9,686 nucleotides of DNA, from positions 1 through 9,686 of the forward strand of contig WRMX01000114.1 of the NCBI GenBank assembly GCA_009776905.1, read 5' to 3'. This document shows, piece by piece, positions 1 through 5,839 of the stretch (positions are counted from its first letter, which is position 1; each line of letters starts with the position of its first letter). The position numbers and the translations under genes are program-made. Source of the DNA: Oscillospiraceae bacterium. GTDB lineage: Bacteria > Bacillota > Clostridia > Oscillospirales > Oscillospiraceae. Under the pieces are notes generated by a model. That model did no database searches. It saw only the letters and a list, made by a program, of their open reading frames with translations, and was not told the DNA's origin.

Positions 1-19
1 CTTTCTCAAGTTCGTCCAT
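1..19 (-). CDS. 5' end of an unidentified divergent gene (partial)
   Basis: Read on the minus strand, an ATG at 19-17 opens a frame reading M-D-E-L-E-K before the window ends. A good SD (GGGAGG, minus strand of 29-34) lies nine bases upstream of it, and a promoter-like pair of hexamers lies further upstream at 49-77. The nearby GTG at 23-21 runs into a stop after five codons, so the ATG is the better start. Six codons are too few to name a product. It is divergent from the DUF177-rpmF transcription unit and would share its regulatory region. Confidence 0.55.
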
Positions 20-48
20 ACACCGATACCTCCCATCATTGTGGCATC

Positions 49-77
49 AGTATATCACGCTCCAATGAAATTGTAAA
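49..77 (-). promoter_or_regulatory. SigA-type promoter for the divergent minus-strand gene
   Basis: On the minus strand the -35 element is TTTACA (positions 77-72) and the -10 element is TATACT (54-49), each matching five of six consensus bases, with a 17-bp spacer. Transcription would begin near position 42, giving a leader of roughly 23 nt that contains the SD at 34-29. Agreement of promoter, SD and ATG supports a real divergent gene. Confidence 0.6.
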
Positions 78-118
78 GACCAATTATTTATATCTACACC
101 CAGATTTGAAAATTTTAT

Positions 119-148
119 TTGACATTGTGGGTCGTTATGGTATATAAT
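119..148 (+). promoter_or_regulatory. Consensus SigA-type promoter for the DUF177-rpmF unit
   Basis: TTGACA at 119-124 and TATAAT at 143-148 are both perfect consensus hexamers, separated by 18 bp, in an AT-rich stretch. Transcription would start around 154-156. That leaves a leader of only about 20 nt before the ATG at 175 and makes the upstream in-frame GTG at 157 an unlikely start. It is the only clear + strand promoter I see and may drive much of the co-directional gene series. Confidence 0.8.
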
Positions 149-157
149 ACCGTAGCG
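133..157. promoter_or_regulatory. Palindrome covering the -10 box (candidate operator)
   Basis: An inverted repeat with 11-bp arms, CGTTATGGTAT (133-143) and ATACCGTAGCG (147-157), is centred on the three bases 144-146. Nine of the eleven positions are complementary and the inner core GGTAT/ATACC is perfect. It spans the whole -10 hexamer and the likely transcription start. A dimeric repressor bound here would block the promoter, but no regulator is encoded in the window and I do not recognise the site as a known operator. Confidence 0.4.
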
Positions 158-174
158 TGTGCATGGGTGAGATA

Positions 175-669
175 ATGATACTTGATCTTAGAGAGATAAT
201 TGGGGTTCCCGGCGGCGTGGTTTCATTTGATTTCGAGCCGGACCTGTCCGATGCGGTCGAGGGCTCGATAGTCCGGTTTGACCCGCCATCGAGGGCTGCG
301 GGAAGCGTCGTGAACAGCGCGGGCGCGCTGACGCTTTCGGCGATTGTGGACGCAAGCTGCGTTTGCGTCTGCGCAAGGTGTCTTAAAGAGTTTGAGTACC
401 CCGTGCATCAGCAAGTCGTGGTGTACCTTTCGGAAGGAGAGGACGATGGGAGCAATCCCGATGTCTATTTCTTCCAGGGGGACACGGTGGACGCGGGCGA
501 GATCATCCTCACCGAGTTCATCATCGAATATGACCAACGGCTGTTTTGCAGTGATAATTGCGCCGGCCTGTGCGAAAAGTGCGGTGCCGACTTGAACGAC
601 GGCCCTTGCGGTTGCAAGGTTGATGTGGATCCGAGGCTGGCTGCGTTGGGGCAGTTGCTGGTGGACTAA
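175..669 (+). CDS. yceD: DUF177 (YceD-family) protein upstream of rpmF
   Basis: A 164-residue protein of the DUF177/YceD family, almost always encoded just upstream of rpmF and linked in the literature to large-subunit rRNA or ribosome maturation; its biochemical activity is not established. The sequence shows the typical opening MILDLREIIGVPG, a central cysteine cluster (C62, C64, C66, C69) and a C-terminal metal-site-like array (C125, C129, C133, C136, C145, C147) around a GLCEKCGADLN core. The zinc role is inferred. The frame is open back to GTG 157 and ATG 163, but ATG 175 is preferred: GGGTGAGATA precedes it like the end of a classic AGGAGGTGAT site, the promoter start point lies near 155, and the family begins at this residue. 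rpmF follows after 82 bases. Confidence 0.88.
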   Translation: MILDLREIIGVPGGVVSFDFEPDLSDAVEGSIVRFDPPSRAAGSVVNSAGALTLSAIVDASCVCVCARCLKEFEYPVHQQVVVYLSEGEDDGSNPDVYFFQGDTVDAGEIILTEFIIEYDQRLFCSDNCAGLCEKCGADLNDGPCGCKVDVDPRLAALGQLLVD

Positions 670-751
670 TTTGGCTTCGAATATTTGAAAATTACAGTAT
701 GGGCTCCTCTTTCGGGCGGAGCGTCCGGCTGATCATTAGGAGGTGTTCATC

Positions 752-922
752 ATGGCGGTTCCAAAGAGCAAGGTTTCTAAGGCGCGGCGCGACAAGAGGC
801 GTTCTTCGCACTGGAAGCTTTCTGTCCCGGGGCTTGTTAAATGTTCCAAATGCGGCGAGATGCGTTTGCCGCACAGGGTTTGCAAGGCATGCGGCAACTA
901 TAACGGGCGCGAGGTCGTATAG
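752..922 (+). CDS. rpmF: 50S ribosomal protein L32 (bL32)
   Basis: A 56-residue basic protein, the usual size for bL32. It starts MAVPKSKVSKARRDKRRSSH, matching the conserved N-terminal part of the family, and carries the four-cysteine zinc ribbon C31-x2-C34 ... C44-x2-C47 (CSKCGEM and CKACGNY). bL32 is a structural component of the large ribosomal subunit. The ATG has an excellent SD, AGGAGGTG at 738-745, six bases upstream. The 82-base gap after the DUF177 gene contains a small stem (703-707 with 718-722) but no obvious terminator, so the two genes are probably co-transcribed. In many Bacillota plsX or other fatty-acid genes follow rpmF; that is not so here. Confidence 0.97.
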   Translation: MAVPKSKVSKARRDKRRSSHWKLSVPGLVKCSKCGEMRLPHRVCKACGNYNGREVV

Positions 923-926
923 TAGC

Positions 927-977
927 TTGGGTATATTGCCCAAACGCCTGCCTTTTGGCGAGATTTTCATCATTTTT
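927..977 (+). terminator. Possible weak terminator or small stem-loops after rpmF
   Basis: A 7-bp stem with a three-base loop, TTGGGTA (927-933) and TGCCCAA (937-943) including one G-U pair, begins five bases after the rpmF stop. A second small stem, CGCC (945-948) with GGCG (957-960), is followed by a discontinuous T-rich run, AGATTTTCATCATTTTT (961-977). Neither has the strong stem plus unbroken U-tract of a classic intrinsic terminator. CCAAA (940-944) can alternatively pair with TTTGG (954-958), which excludes the first stem. Confidence 0.3.
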
Positions 978-991
978 CGTAAGTTTTCCGC

Positions 992-1018
992 GATGGGCGG
1001 CCTTTATGGTCGTCCATT
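992..1018 (+). other. 11-bp stem-loop in the leader of the DUF512 gene
   Basis: GATGGGCGGCC (992-1002) can pair along its whole length with GGTCGTCCATT (1008-1018) around a five-base loop (TTTAT). Eight pairs are Watson-Crick and three are G-U in the + strand transcript, so the structure works as RNA rather than as a DNA palindrome. It ends 24 bases before the SD of the DUF512 gene. No U-tract follows, so it does not look like a terminator. Confidence 0.35.
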
Positions 1019-1052
1019 ATGCTGTCAATAACGGGACGATGTGGGGGGTATC

Positions 1053-2660
1053 ATGAACGCTGCTGTTGTTGCAATCGTGCAGGGGTCGCCGATGTCAAGG
1101 ACGAAGGTCGCTGTCGGCGATGTTTTGCGTGCCATCAATGGCGTTGTTGTAGAAGACCTCCTGGATTACAAGTATCTTTCGTATGACAGCGTTTTAATCT
1201 TGGAGTTCCTGAAAGAAGATGGGAAAACAAAGCTGATAAGGCTGCGTAAAGCGGAGGGCGAGGACCTGGGTCTTGTGTTCGATTCATTCCTTATGGACAG
1301 ACAGCGCGCGTGCGCGAATAAGTGTGTCTTTTGCTTTATTGACCAGTTGCCCAAGGGCATGCGCAAGTCTTTGTATTACAAGGATGACGACGTGCGGCTT
1401 TCTTTCTTGCAGGGGAACTATGTGACGCTGACGAATCTTTCCGAGCATGATGTCGAACGTATCATTTCATTGCATATAAGTCCGATCAATGTGTCTGTAC
1501 ACACTATGGAACCTGCGCTGAGGGCGCTCATGCTGGGGAGGGCAAGCTGCGCCGATCGGGGTGTTGGAGATACGAGTGGGCGGCCAGAAAGAAAGGAATA
1601 CAAGGATAATAAGGCAAAAAAGGAAAGTAAGGACATTTCTAAACTGTTTGTCGCCGACGATTGTGGTACGGTTTCGGGAGTTCGAGAGGCGGAGAGCGCC
1701 GCTTATGCCGGAGACGCGGGGATCAGTGCGCTTGTTGAGCTGGCGAGAGCGGGGATCGAACTCAATTGCCAAATTGTCTGCTGTCCCGGTGTCAACGACG
1801 GCGCGGAGCTGTCGCGGACGCTCCGAGGGCTCATGGCTCTGGGGAAGAGCATCAGGAGCGTTTCGGTCGTGCCCGTTGGGTTGACCAAGCATCGGGAGGG
1901 ATTGCCGCAGTTGCGTCCATACGACAAGGAGGCGGCGCTGGACACCGTGCGCAGGGTTGCGAAGTTTAGCCTCATTAGTCTTAAAAAGAGAGGGTCGCGT
2001 CTCTTCTATTGCGGCGATGAGCTGTTCATACAGGCGGGATTGACGCTGCCGAGATATAGCTACTATGAGGATTTCCCACAGTTGGAAAATGGAGTTGGCA
2101 TGATGAGACTGTTTATCACGCAGTTTTACGAGGAGCTTTTCAGGCTGGCGAAGGATGAGGCGCGGGAGGCATGGGAGACGCAGGAGACGCAGGAGACGCA
2201 GGAGGCACGGGAGGCGCGGGAGTCGCGGGTATCGCGGGACAGAAATGAGTTTACGCATGAATTGGCTAATGATTGGAAAAGCGGCGGGCCTGTGAAACTG
2301 CTTGGCGAGCCTTTCAGCGTTGCTACGGGCGTTGCAGCAGCTAAATATTTAACAAATCTTTTAAAAATTGCTTCAATGAGGTATGATACAATAGCCGGTA
2401 AGTTATTTTGCATCAAAAACGATTTTTTCGGCCACAGCATAACAGTATCAGGCCTTGTCACGGGCGGAGATATTATTAATCAGCTCAAAGGCAAGCAGCT
2501 AGGCTCGCGGCTGTTGATTCCGCGCAATATGTTAAGGAGCGGAGAGTCTGTTTTTTTGGATAATGTCACGGTCGAGATGGTGTCGGAGGCGCTCGGCGTC
2601 CCTGTGCGCGTTGTAGAGCAGGATGGCGCGGATTTGCTGCATGCGTGCATGGGATTTTGA
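1053..2660 (+). CDS. DUF512 family protein: PDZ plus radical-SAM-like domain, with two extra low-complexity insertions
   Basis: A 535-residue member of the clostridial DUF512 family; no reaction is firmly assigned. An N-terminal PDZ-like segment (about residues 1-70, containing VGDVLRAING) is followed by a radical-SAM-type cluster site CxxxCxxC (C87, C91, C94) and the strongly conserved FIDQLPKGMRKSLYYKDDD and LSFLQGNYVTLTNLS stretches. CPGVNDG and VPVGLTKHREGL come later, then a C-terminal DUF512 domain (about 410-535, with FFGHSITVSGLVTGGD). Members I recall are about 430-460 residues. The excess lies in two places: about 164-219, replacing a short loop before the AG(I/A) helix, and about 366-408 after FPQLENGVGMMRLF. 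Both contain 9-bp periodic repeats. ATG 1053 is preferred over GTG 1041 because GGGGGGT (1043-1049) forms its SD. The gene ends 22 bases before der, a common clostridial pairing. Confidence 0.9.
   Translation: MNAAVVAIVQGSPMSRTKVAVGDVLRAINGVVVEDLLDYKYLSYDSVLILEFLKEDGKTKLIRLRKAEGEDLGLVFDSFLMDRQRACANKCVFCFIDQLPKGMRKSLYYKDDDVRLSFLQGNYVTLTNLSEHDVERIISLHISPINVSVHTMEPALRALMLGRASCADRGVGDTSGRPERKEYKDNKAKKESKDISKLFVADDCGTVSGVREAESAAYAGDAGISALVELARAGIELNCQIVCCPGVNDGAELSRTLRGLMALGKSIRSVSVVPVGLTKHREGLPQLRPYDKEAALDTVRRVAKFSLISLKKRGSRLFYCGDELFIQAGLTLPRYSYYEDFPQLENGVGMMRLFITQFYEELFRLAKDEAREAWETQETQETQEAREARESRVSRDRNEFTHELANDWKSGGPVKLLGEPFSVATGVAAAKYLTNLLKIASMRYDTIAGKLFCIKNDFFGHSITVSGLVTGGDIINQLKGKQLGSRLLIPRNMLRSGESVFLDNVTVEMVSEALGVPVRVVEQDGADLLHACMGF
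1587..1631 (+). repeat. Five degenerate in-frame 9-bp units (xxK repeat) in the DUF512 gene
   Basis: Five consecutive 9-bp units read GAAAGAAAG, GAATACAAG, GATAATAAG, GCAAAAAAG and GAAAGTAAG, encoding E-R-K, E-Y-K, D-N-K, A-K-K and E-S-K (residues 179-193). Every unit ends in an AAG lysine codon. The tract sits inside a segment of about 55 residues absent from typical homologues. Unlike the rest of the gene it is A-rich. The protein segment should be charged and probably disordered. Confidence 0.6.
2157..2237 (+). repeat. Nine tandem in-frame 9-bp units (E-A/T/S-R/Q repeat) in the DUF512 gene
   Basis: Exactly 81 bp can be cut into nine 9-bp units: GAGGCGCGG, GAGGCATGG, three identical GAGACGCAG, GAGGCACGG, GAGGCGCGG, GAGTCGCGG and GTATCGCGG. 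They encode EAR, EAW, ETQ x3, EAR, EAR, ESR and VSR (residues 369-395). Every unit is a whole number of codons, so gain or loss of units keeps the frame. The pattern of identical central units flanked by diverged ones is typical of a minisatellite that has expanded by slippage. It lies in a linker between the catalytic part and the C-terminal DUF512 domain. Confidence 0.9.
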
Positions 2661-2682
2661 ACGCGGGGATAGGGAGTAAACA

Positions 2683-4005
2683 ATGCCGTTGGTTGCAATA
2701 GTCGGACGGCCTAATGTGGGCAAGTCGACGCTCTTTAATAGGCTTGTCGGAAAACGGTTGGCTATCGTCGAGGATTCTCCCGGTGTCACCCGCGACAGAC
2801 TATATTCAAAGACCGACTGGAACGGGCGTGAGTTCGACCTCGTCGACACGGGCGGGATAGAACCGATGGCGGACACTGATATGCTGGAGCTCATGCGCGA
2901 GCAGGCGATGGTCGCCATCGACATGGCCGATGTCATCATTCTCGTGACCGATATTACGGCGGGCGTAATGCCTGCCGACATCGACGTTGCGGAGATGCTG
3001 ATCAAGGCAGGGAAGCCCACGTTGCTTGCGGTCAATAAAATGGACTCTGTCGGGCCGGAGAATCCCGATATTTACGAGTTTTATTCTTTGGGGCTCGGCG
3101 ACCCTATTTCGGTGTCCGCCGTGCACGGGCATGGATCGGGCGATCTTTTGGACAAATGCGTAGAGCTGCTGCCGGACGAGCCAGGTGAAAATGCCGACGA
3201 TGTGTGGATCAATGTCGCGGTGATCGGCAAGCCGAATGCGGGCAAGTCTTCATTGGTCAACAGAATCCTGGGCGAGATGCGCGTCATTGTCAGCGAGGAG
3301 GCGGGCACGACGCGGGATGCAGTCGATTCAGCCTTGGTCAACGAATTTGGGAACTATGTTTTTATTGACACAGCCGGCATCAGGCGAAGGTCAAGAATAA
3401 CTAACAATATTGAAAAATACAGCATTTTGCGGGCTCAGCTTGCTATTGAGCGGTCAGATGTTTGCATTATTATGCTCGATGCCCGCGATGGAGTCACGGA
3501 GCAGGACACGAAAGTCGCGGGGCTGGCGCATGAGGCGGGCAAGGCGAGCATTGTTGCTGTCAATAAGTGGGATCTTGTCGAAAAGGAAACGAATACGATG
3601 GACAAGATGAGGCGCGACATCATGCGCGACCTCAGCTTTATGTCCTACGCGCCGGTGGTTTTCATCTCCGCGCTCACGGGGCAGCGGGTGGACAGGCTTT
3701 TCGAGTTGGTCAACTTTGTGAACAGCCAGGCGCTTATGCGCGTGACGACGGGCATGCTCAACGATGTCCTTGCGGATGCTGTGATGCGCGTCCAGCCGCC
3801 GACGGACAAGGGGCGGAGGTTGAAGGTTTTTTATATGACGCAGGTGAGCGTCCGGCCGCCAACGTTCGTGTGTTTTTGCAATAGTTCGGAGCTGTTTCAT
3901 TTTTCGTATAAGAGGTATCTGGAGAATCAGATCAGGAGCGTTTTTGGCCTCGAGGGGACGCCTATCAGGATGATTATCCGCGAGAGGGACGAGGGGAAGC
4001 AGTAA
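2683..4005 (+). CDS. der: Ribosome biogenesis GTPase Der (EngA)
   Basis: A 440-residue double GTPase, the normal length for Der, which binds the 50S subunit and is needed for its maturation. First G domain: P-loop GRPNVGKST (residues 8-16), DTGG (55-58), NKMD (118-121). An acidic linker near residue 170 leads to the second G domain: GKPNAGKSS (182-190), DTAG (229-232), NKWD (294-297) and SAL (329-331). The C-terminal KH-like domain runs from about 350 to 440 and includes SYKRYLENQIR. All nucleotide-binding residues are intact and there is no insertion, in contrast to its neighbour. The start ATG has an AGGGAG SD (2671-2676) six bases upstream and lies 22 bases after the DUF512 stop, so the two are probably co-transcribed. 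Confidence 0.98.
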   Translation: MPLVAIVGRPNVGKSTLFNRLVGKRLAIVEDSPGVTRDRLYSKTDWNGREFDLVDTGGIEPMADTDMLELMREQAMVAIDMADVIILVTDITAGVMPADIDVAEMLIKAGKPTLLAVNKMDSVGPENPDIYEFYSLGLGDPISVSAVHGHGSGDLLDKCVELLPDEPGENADDVWINVAVIGKPNAGKSSLVNRILGEMRVIVSEEAGTTRDAVDSALVNEFGNYVFIDTAGIRRRSRITNNIEKYSILRAQLAIERSDVCIIMLDARDGVTEQDTKVAGLAHEAGKASIVAVNKWDLVEKETNTMDKMRRDIMRDLSFMSYAPVVFISALTGQRVDRLFELVNFVNSQALMRVTTGMLNDVLADAVMRVQPPTDKGRRLKVFYMTQVSVRPPTFVCFCNSSELFHFSYKRYLENQIRSVFGLEGTPIRMIIRERDEGKQ

Positions 4006-4084
4006 TGGCGGCGCGGGATGATAGGGTGCGGCGCGAAAGATTCTTCGCTGCGCTCGGAATGACAGGGCGCGGCGCGGAGTGACA
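4006..4084. repeat. GC-rich 20-bp repeat units between der and plsY
   Basis: Starting directly after the der stop, the spacer breaks into three related units. The first is degenerate (4006-4023). The second (4024-4064) is a unit interrupted by about 21 bp containing ATTCTTCGCTGCGCTCGGAA. The third is clean, GGGCGCGGCGCGGAGTGACA (4065-4084). The same unit recurs twice after gpsA (5776-5815). The GATTCTTCGCTGCGCTCGGAATGACA-type sequence resembles a dispersed intergenic repeat I recall from many bacterial genomes; that is memory, not a search. The third unit ends 12 bases before the plsY SD region. Confidence 0.65.
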
Positions 4085-4108
4085 AGTATAATAACGGTGG
4101 AGGTTAGC

Positions 4109-4735
4109 ATGAAGTTTTTATTGGCTGTTTTTGCATCGGCTTTGCCTGCGTATCTTTTGGGCGGGGTCAATGGAGCGATCATCACTTCAATGGTATTCTA
4201 CCGAAAGGACATTCGAAAATACGGCAGCGGCAATCCGGGGCTGACGAATTTTTATCGCGTATTCGGCAAGGGAGGGGCTATTCTCGTCGTCGCCATCGAC
4301 GTCGCCAAAAGCATTGCGCCCGTCATGTTTGGCGGATGGGTTTTCAGCCGGTATTTTGACATGAAGCTATTTGGCCAGGCGATAACGGGATTTTTCGTCA
4401 TTATGGGTCATTGCTTCCCGGTTTTTTATAATTTTAAAGGCGGCAAGGGCATTATGGCTGCCGGAGCCATTTTATTCATCATCGATTGGCGGATCGCCGT
4501 CGTTTCTTGGGGGACTTTTATTCTCATTGCCGCGCTTACGAGATATGTTTCTTTGGGGTCGATAATCGGCACCGCGTTGTTCCCTCCTGCACTGCTTGTT
4601 TTTGGGATCGGCGGTCTTTATGAGTTTATCGCGCTGCTGATGTGCGCGCTGCTGCTCATTGCTAGGCATCAGGCGAATATCAGGCGGTTGATAAAGGGCG
4701 AGGAGTCTAAATTCAACTTCCGGAGAAAAGAATGA
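4109..4735 (+). CDS. plsY: Glycerol-3-phosphate acyltransferase PlsY
   Basis: A 208-residue multi-pass membrane protein that transfers an acyl group from acyl-phosphate to the sn-1 position of glycerol-3-phosphate, the first committed step of phospholipid synthesis in Bacillota. All three family motifs are present: GSGNPGLTNFYRVFGKGG (residues 39-56) with D64/K67 following, GHCFPVFYNFKGGKG (100-114), and RHQANIRRLIKGEE (186-199). Hydrophobic stretches near 2-30, 57-75, 90-106, 118-135 and 145-183 fit the membrane topology. ATG 4109 is preferred over GTG 4079: GGAGG (4099-4103) lies five bases upstream, and GTG 4079 is inside the GC-rich repeat. Its stop overlaps the gpsA start (ATGA), linking the enzyme to the one that supplies its substrate. 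Confidence 0.97.
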   Translation: MKFLLAVFASALPAYLLGGVNGAIITSMVFYRKDIRKYGSGNPGLTNFYRVFGKGGAILVVAIDVAKSIAPVMFGGWVFSRYFDMKLFGQAITGFFVIMGHCFPVFYNFKGGKGIMAAGAILFIIDWRIAVVSWGTFILIAALTRYVSLGSIIGTALFPPALLVFGIGGLYEFIALLMCALLLIARHQANIRRLIKGEESKFNFRRKE

Positions 4736-5766
4736 ATATTTCTGTTTTTGGCAGCGGTGCGTGGGGCACCGCTATTGCGCTGCACATGCGACGGAACGGA
4801 TATGATGTGACACTGTGGACGAAGTTTGAGGAAGAGGCCGCATTGTTGCGAGATAGGCGAGAAAACCCGTTGCTCGGCGGCGTGCAAATACCCGAGGACA
4901 TTCGTATTACGTCCGATATTATTGACGCCGTGCGTGGGGCCGGCGCGGCAATGATTGCCGTGCCGTCTTTTGCTGTTCGCGAAACTGCGGAGGCTCTGCG
5001 GGGGAAGCTGGCGGACGATTGTCTTGCTGTGTGCATGTCGAAGGGCATTGAGAAAGACACGTCGAGCTTGTTCACGGGCATTATACGAAATGCGCTTGGG
5101 GATAGGACGCAGATCGCGGCTGTTTCGGGGCCGACGCATGCCGAGGAGGTGGCCCGGTGCGTGCCGACGGGGTGCGTTGCCGCGTCCGAGGACATCGCGG
5201 TTGCCGAGAAAGTGCAAGCGATGTTGATGAACGATTATCTCCGCGTGTATACGTCCACCGACGTGATAGGGGTGGAGCTGGGCGCGGCTTTGAAGAATGT
5301 TATCGCGCTATGCGCCGGCATTTGCGACGGGCTCGGATATGGCGACAATACCATCGCGATGCTCATGACTCGAGGGCTTGCTGAGATTGCGGGGCTATGC
5401 GTCAAGATGGGCGGCAGGAAGGAAACGCTCGCCGGATTGACGGGGCTTGGGGATTTGATCGTGACTTGCATGTCGCGGCATTCGCGCAACCGCAGGGCGG
5501 GCATATTAATTGGCCAGGGGCTGTCTGCGGAGGATGCGATGCGACAGGTCGGCGCTGTGGTGGAAGGTTATTATGCCGCGAAGGCCGCGCGGGAGATGTC
5601 CGTTGATATGTGCGTTGATATGCCGATTTGCTGCGAGGCGTATCGTGTGTTGCACGAGGGGAAGTCGCCTGACGTGGGCATGCGGGAATTGATGAGCAGG
5701 AGCAGGAAGAGCGAGCAGGAGATTGGCGGGGAGGAGACCGGCGAGGAGCGGTGGGTCATGGCATAG
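4732..5766 (+). CDS. gpsA: NAD(P)-dependent glycerol-3-phosphate dehydrogenase
   Basis: A 344-residue cytoplasmic enzyme that reduces dihydroxyacetone phosphate to sn-glycerol-3-phosphate for lipid synthesis. The N-terminal Rossmann motif is GSGAWGTA (residues 7-14). Conserved segments are SKGIEKD (K104 region), SGPTHAEEV, the catalytic lysine in GAALKN (K188), GDNTIA (204-209), GLTGLGDL (235-242) and SRHSRNRR (248-255), which binds substrate. The ATG overlaps the plsY stop by four bases, with GGAG (4722-4725) as SD, so the two are translationally coupled. The last 20 or so residues, from about 322, form a low-complexity tail rich in S, R, E and G, including a near-repeat of GGEET and GEER. 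Family members I recall usually stop earlier. In many Clostridia spoIVA follows gpsA; here murD does. Confidence 0.97.
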   Translation: MNISVFGSGAWGTAIALHMRRNGYDVTLWTKFEEEAALLRDRRENPLLGGVQIPEDIRITSDIIDAVRGAGAAMIAVPSFAVRETAEALRGKLADDCLAVCMSKGIEKDTSSLFTGIIRNALGDRTQIAAVSGPTHAEEVARCVPTGCVAASEDIAVAEKVQAMLMNDYLRVYTSTDVIGVELGAALKNVIALCAGICDGLGYGDNTIAMLMTRGLAEIAGLCVKMGGRKETLAGLTGLGDLIVTCMSRHSRNRRAGILIGQGLSAEDAMRQVGAVVEGYYAAKAAREMSVDMCVDMPICCEAYRVLHEGKSPDVGMRELMSRSRKSEQEIGGEETGEERWVMA

Positions 5767-5775
5767 AGCGGAGGC

Positions 5776-5815
5776 GGGGCGCGGCGCGGGACGACGGGGC
5801 GCGGCGCAGAATGAC
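5776..5815. repeat. Two tandem copies of the GC-rich 20-bp unit after gpsA
   Basis: GGGGCGCGGCGCGGGACGAC (5776-5795) is followed immediately by GGGGCGCGGCGCAGAATGAC (5796-5815), then GGGGG. The two copies differ at three positions. They share the core GGGCGCGGCGC and the (G/A)ATGAC-like end with the units at 4006-4084. The array begins nine bases after the gpsA stop and ends ten bases before the murD SD. No T-run follows, so it does not look like a terminator. Confidence 0.75.
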
Positions 5816-5825
5816 GGGGGTTGAG

Positions 5826-5833
5826 AGGAGGTG
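5826..5833 (+). promoter_or_regulatory. SD site that sets the murD start at TTG 5840
   Basis: AGGAGGTG here is a near-perfect ribosome binding site. The first in-frame start-like codon, GTG 5831, lies inside it and cannot be served by it. TTG at 5840-5842 is in the same frame six bases downstream, the expected distance, and is therefore the probable initiation codon. Confidence 0.7.
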
Positions 5834-5839
5834 CGTTGT

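Noticed and set aside
699..1031. A 110-codon + strand frame overlapping rpmF.
   Set aside because: It is out of frame with rpmF, whose 56-residue product is unmistakable; the overlapping frame has no SD and an arginine-rich, unconserved product.
1467..2258. A long minus-strand open frame encoding leucine/proline/arginine repeats opposite the DUF512 gene.
   Set aside because: It is the antisense reading of the DUF512 gene. Its repeat is the mirror of the 9-bp tract, it has no SD or promoter, and the + strand protein is clearly conserved.
4059..4092. A possible promoter for plsY: TATAAT at 4087-4092 with ATGACA at 4059-4064.
   Set aside because: The spacer would be 22 bp, too long for a SigA promoter, and no better -35 box lies at 16-18 bp. 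The -35-like hexamer is simply the end of the spacer repeat.
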